DNA from: Nitrospinota bacterium
GTDB lineage: Bacteria; Nitrospinota; Nitrospinia; UBA9942
Assembly: GCA_016234205.1 (NCBI GenBank)
Contig: JACRGN010000020.1
Span: forward strand, 1-14,823
Direction: 5' to 3'
Length of the DNA: 14,823 nt
Below, one piece after another: positions 12,535-14,823 of the stretch. A program made the translations under genes and the position numbers. How positions within the stretch are numbered: position 1 is the first letter of the stretch; the number at the start of each line of letters is the position of its first letter. The notes beneath the pieces are model-generated. The model saw only the letters and a list, made by a program, of their open reading frames with translations. It had not been told where the DNA came from and did not search any database.

Positions 12535-13893
12535 ATGCCAAAAATAAAATCACATTTCTCCTGTCAGTCTTGCGGTTATCAATCAACAAAGTGGATGGGC
12601 AGGTGTCCTGAGTGCGGAGAGTGGAATACATTTGTAGAGGAGAGAGAAGATGCAGAAGATAAAACAAGATGGTCGGCAGAAAAAAGTGGTGCAGTAAAGC
12701 CCATTCCTATTTCTGAAATAGAGAGTTGCTATGAAAAGAAGCTGATTTCAGGAATTGCCGAGTTTGACAGGGTTTTGGGCGGGGGGATTGTACCCGGCTC
12801 TCTAATCCTCATTGGCGGCGACCCGGGTATTGGAAAATCAACCCTCCTCTTGCAAGCCTCTGCTAAAGTAAGTAAAGATTCGGGTTTGGTCCTTTATATA
12901 TCAGGGGAGGAATCGGGGAGTCAGATAAGATTAAGGAGTGACAGGCTCGGGAGTTCTTCAGACAGGCTCCTCATACTTTCAGAGACATGTCTTGAAGATA
13001 TTATACCGCATATTGAAAAGGTAAATCCCTCACTTATTGTAGTAGATTCCATTCAGACCATCTATACCACACAACTCCAATCTGCACCGGGGAGTATAAG
13101 TCAGGTGAGAGAGGTTTCATTTCAGTTGATGCAAATCTCAAAAAAGATCGGTATAGCTACATTTCTTATCGGGCATGTTACTAAAGATGGGGCGATTGCA
13201 GGCCCAAGGGTTCTTGAGCATATGGTTGATACTGTCCTTTATTTTGAAGGCGACAGGGGGCATACATTCAGGGTCTTGAGAGCAATAAAAAATAGATTCG
13301 GTTCAGTAAATGAGATAGGAGTGTTTGAGATGAAGAACAACGGGCTTGAGGAGGTAACAAATCCATCTGAATTATTTCTTTCCGAGATGCCGAATAATAT
13401 TTCCGGCTCTGTGGTTGTATCCAGCATAGAAGGGACAAGGCCTATCCTGGTAGAACTTCAGGCACTTGTAAGCTATTCAAATCTTAATATGCCAAGACGG
13501 ATGGTGACAGGTGTTGACCCTAACAGGGTATCACTCTTGATTGCCATACTTGAGAAGAGGGTCGGACTTCACCTGCAGGGTGAGGATATTTTTGTAAATG
13601 TAGCGGGTGGTGTAAGGATTGATGAGCCTGCTGTTGACCTTGGAATTGTCTCTGCAATAGCATCAAGTTTCAAGGATAAGCCTGTAGATGCAAAGACAGT
13701 GGTAGTGGGAGAGGTTGGTTTGGCAGGGGAGGTAAGGGGAGTCACGCATATAGATAAAAGGCTGACTGAGGCATCAAAACTGGGTTTTACCCGCTGTATA
13801 ATTCCAAAGGTTAAAAAGGATATTTTGAGGGATATAAAGATAGAAATAATAGAGGTATCATCAGTTGGAGAGGCATTGGAGGTTTTGTTATAA
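12535..13893 (+). CDS. radA: DNA repair protein RadA
   Basis: RadA (Sms) is a RecA-like ATPase that processes recombination intermediates and promotes branch migration with RecA. The product is 452 residues, full length. The N-terminal zinc finger has C10-x2-C13 and C24-x2-C27 (CQSCGYQS...GRCPECGEWN). The ATPase core has Walker A GGDPGIGKST (94-103), Walker B LIVVDSI (about 167-173) and the RadA-specific KNRFG (252-256). The C-terminal Lon-like domain (about 280-452) has GVDPNRVSLLIAILEKR and VNVAGGVRIDEPAVDLG. A weak ribosome site (AAGG) lies 4 bases before the ATG. It is a single gene beyond the decamer palindrome. Confidence 0.97.
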   Translation: MPKIKSHFSCQSCGYQSTKWMGRCPECGEWNTFVEEREDAEDKTRWSAEKSGAVKPIPISEIESCYEKKLISGIAEFDRVLGGGIVPGSLILIGGDPGIGKSTLLLQASAKVSKDSGLVLYISGEESGSQIRLRSDRLGSSSDRLLILSETCLEDIIPHIEKVNPSLIVVDSIQTIYTTQLQSAPGSISQVREVSFQLMQISKKIGIATFLIGHVTKDGAIAGPRVLEHMVDTVLYFEGDRGHTFRVLRAIKNRFGSVNEIGVFEMKNNGLEEVTNPSELFLSEMPNNISGSVVVSSIEGTRPILVELQALVSYSNLNMPRRMVTGVDPNRVSLLIAILEKRVGLHLQGEDIFVNVAGGVRIDEPAVDLGIVSAIASSFKDKPVDAKTVVVGEVGLAGEVRGVTHIDKRLTEASKLGFTRCIIPKVKKDILRDIKIEIIEVSSVGEALEVLL

Positions 13894-13986
13894 CCCACCT
13901 CTTTTCACCTGACGATTCAACAATATATATGAAAATTATGTTACTTGTAAACGACTGATCCTAACCATACCCCTGTCCTGGGCAGG

Positions 13987-14153
13987 AGCAATCTATTTGC
14001 GAAGCAAAATACCCACACTTGTTATTCTGATTCCTTCGCATGTCATTCTGACCCTGAGCGAAGCGAAGGGGAAGAATCTCGTTTTTTTATGCTCAGGGTA
14101 AACTCCGCGAGGAATCTCGCGTTTTAGATTGCTTTGCCTTCGGCTCGTAATGA
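13987..14153. repeat. Nested palindromic repeat, CATTCTGA/GCGAAGCGAAG type
   Basis: Outer 8-bp inverted ends AGCAATCT (13987-13994) and AGATTGCT (14126-14133) enclose an internal 8-bp pair CCCTGAGC (14052-14059) / GCTCAGGG (14091-14098), and a perfect CGCGAG/CTCGCG hairpin at 14106-14121. The phrases GTCATTCTGA, GAGCGAAGCGAAGG and GAATCTCG are characteristic of a dispersed intergenic repeat that I recall from several bacterial phyla. The minus-strand open frame across it encodes the typical spurious FASLRVRMT peptide. It may be several repeats nested or a MITE-like unit; boundaries beyond the outer ends are uncertain. Confidence 0.7.
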
Positions 14154-14188
14154 GATTTTCATCATATATCTTAGAATAATTGCAGTAA

Positions 14189-14344
14189 CTAATATCAATA
14201 AGAAAATGTGCTGTCCTCTGGACGAAAAATGCAATTGCATTTTTTGGGTTAAACACAAAAGGTCTTGAAATCTTGAGGCAGATGGGAAATAATAAGACTT
14301 ACAGAGATTTCAATTCAGAGATTGAGGCAAGGCTGGAGAAATGA
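14189..14344 (+). pseudogene. Possible small coding remnant, unrecognised
   Basis: A frame open from 14189 to the TGA at 14342-14344 reads about 51 residues with no ATG until near its end. The C-terminal part (KGLEILRQMGNNKTYRDFNS, then EIEARLEK) looks like real helical protein sequence. No domain is recognised and no ribosome site is seen. It could be the tail of a decayed gene, or chance. The 20-bp palindrome at 14225-14244 lies inside it. Confidence 0.2.
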
Positions 14345-14390
14345 TAAGCTATTAAACAATAGCCGATTTATAGTTATAAATTGAAACAAT

Positions 14391-14823
14391 ATGAACTTCA
14401 TTAAAGAGTCATTATTGGAGAGTGCGAAGTTGAAAAGGGCTGTTGCCGGGTCAATGGCTGAAGGTATTCAAAAGGCTATTGATGTTATATACGATGCCTT
14501 AAAATCGGGTAAAAAAGTATTGCTAATGGGGAATGGGGGGAGTGCGGCTGATGCACAGCACATTGCAGGGGAATTGGTCGGCAGATTTAAAAAAGAGAGG
14601 AAGGCAATCCCTGCAATATCACTTTCAACAGATACATCAATCCTTACTGCTATTGGGAATGATTACGGCTTTGAAAAGGTTTTTGAAAGACAGATAGAGG
14701 CATTGGGTGAAAAAGGGGATGTAGTAATTGGCATTAGTACAAGTGGTAATTCAGAAAATGTCTATCGGGCAATGAAACTTGCGAAAGAAATAGGGCTTAT
14801 AACAATAGGTTTACTTGGGAATG
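14391..14823 (+). CDS. gmhA: Sedoheptulose 7-phosphate isomerase (SIS domain), 3'-truncated
   Basis: GmhA converts sedoheptulose 7-phosphate to D-glycero-D-manno-heptose 7-phosphate, the first step of heptose supply for lipopolysaccharide core. The frame is open from the ATG at 14391 to the window end, 144 residues of an expected 190 or so. The diagnostic MGNGGSAADAQHIAGELVGR (from 46) contains H57 and E61, matching active-site residues of the family, followed by RF; SLSTDTSILTAIGNDYGFE and the phosphate-binding STSGNSENV (116-124) follow. The related SIS protein DiaA is a less likely alternative. No clear Shine-Dalgarno precedes the ATG. It marks the organism as likely having an outer membrane. 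Confidence 0.92.
   Translation, partial: MNFIKESLLESAKLKRAVAGSMAEGIQKAIDVIYDALKSGKKVLLMGNGGSAADAQHIAGELVGRFKKERKAIPAISLSTDTSILTAIGNDYGFEKVFERQIEALGEKGDVVIGISTSGNSENVYRAMKLAKEIGLITIGLLGN

Larger units (their letters stand above)
13894..14390. other. 497-base intergenic region, radA to gmhA
   Basis: The region has no confident gene. Its parts are: about 90 bases with nothing recognisable after radA; the nested palindromic repeat at 13987-14153; a 20-bp perfect palindrome (14225-14244); a possible coding remnant (14189-14344); and a small stem GCTATT/AATAGC (14348-14363) shortly before gmhA. No good terminator for radA is visible. Confidence 0.6.

Noticed and set aside
13993..14256. 87-residue minus-strand protein
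   Set aside because: It runs across the palindromic repeat and yields the FASLRVRMT peptide typical of spurious translations of that repeat; no domain or ribosome site.
14206..14268. 20-residue cysteine-rich peptide (MCCPLDEKCNC...)
   Set aside because: There is no ribosome site, it overlaps the perfect palindrome, and it is too short to tell from chance.

Overview
The window is a stretch of a Gram-negative-type bacterial chromosome of moderately low GC. The ribosomal proteins are typically bacterial, arginine is mostly AGG/AGA, and a gmhA gene (lipopolysaccharide heptose synthesis) suggests an outer membrane. Gene order, the zinc-binding forms of S14, S4 and L36, and a GAF-PAS histidine kinase of the AHDFNNLL class fit a Nitrospirota- or Desulfobacterota-like lineage or a related candidate phylum. 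This placement is an inference; the sequence alone does not fix the phylum.

Bases 1-9700 hold one long co-directional run, the end of the spc operon merged with the alpha operon: rplE (5' end cut by the window), rpsN (zinc type), rpsH, rplF, rplR, rpsE, rplO, secY, adk, map, infA, rpmJ, rpsM, rpsK, rpsD, rpoA and rplQ. rpmD (L30), usually between rpsE and rplO, is absent; only 7 bases separate those genes. The run builds ribosomes, the RNA polymerase alpha subunit, the Sec channel, and the enzymes for adenylate balance and N-terminal methionine removal.

Bases 9716-11407 encode a minus-strand GAF-PAS hybrid-free sensor histidine kinase, convergent with rplQ. A divergent region leads to a small Xre-type DNA-binding protein (from about 11660) that appears to start at ATT. 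Then come an AT-rich spacer, a tRNA-Met(CAU) with encoded CCA, and radA. A 497-base gap holds a nested palindromic repeat of the CATTCTGA...GCGAAGCGAAG type and a possible gene remnant, followed by the 5' part of gmhA, cut by the window end.

The most unusual structure lies between genes. Seven of the larger gaps in the ribosomal run, plus the tRNA-radA gap, each hold an imperfect palindrome. Each arm is a phased tandem array of one short word, and the word and its length differ by site: hexamer CTTAAC (two adjacent sites), heptamer AATTCGT, octamer AACTTTWT, decamer CACAGATTCA, octamer AGTRTCAR, hexamer AGTGTC, decamer CACGAATTTA. The architecture is constant while the sequence changes, which suggests a common way of arising or a common function rather than copies of one element. 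Two of these arrays run directly into start codons (secY, infA) that lack a Shine-Dalgarno sequence.
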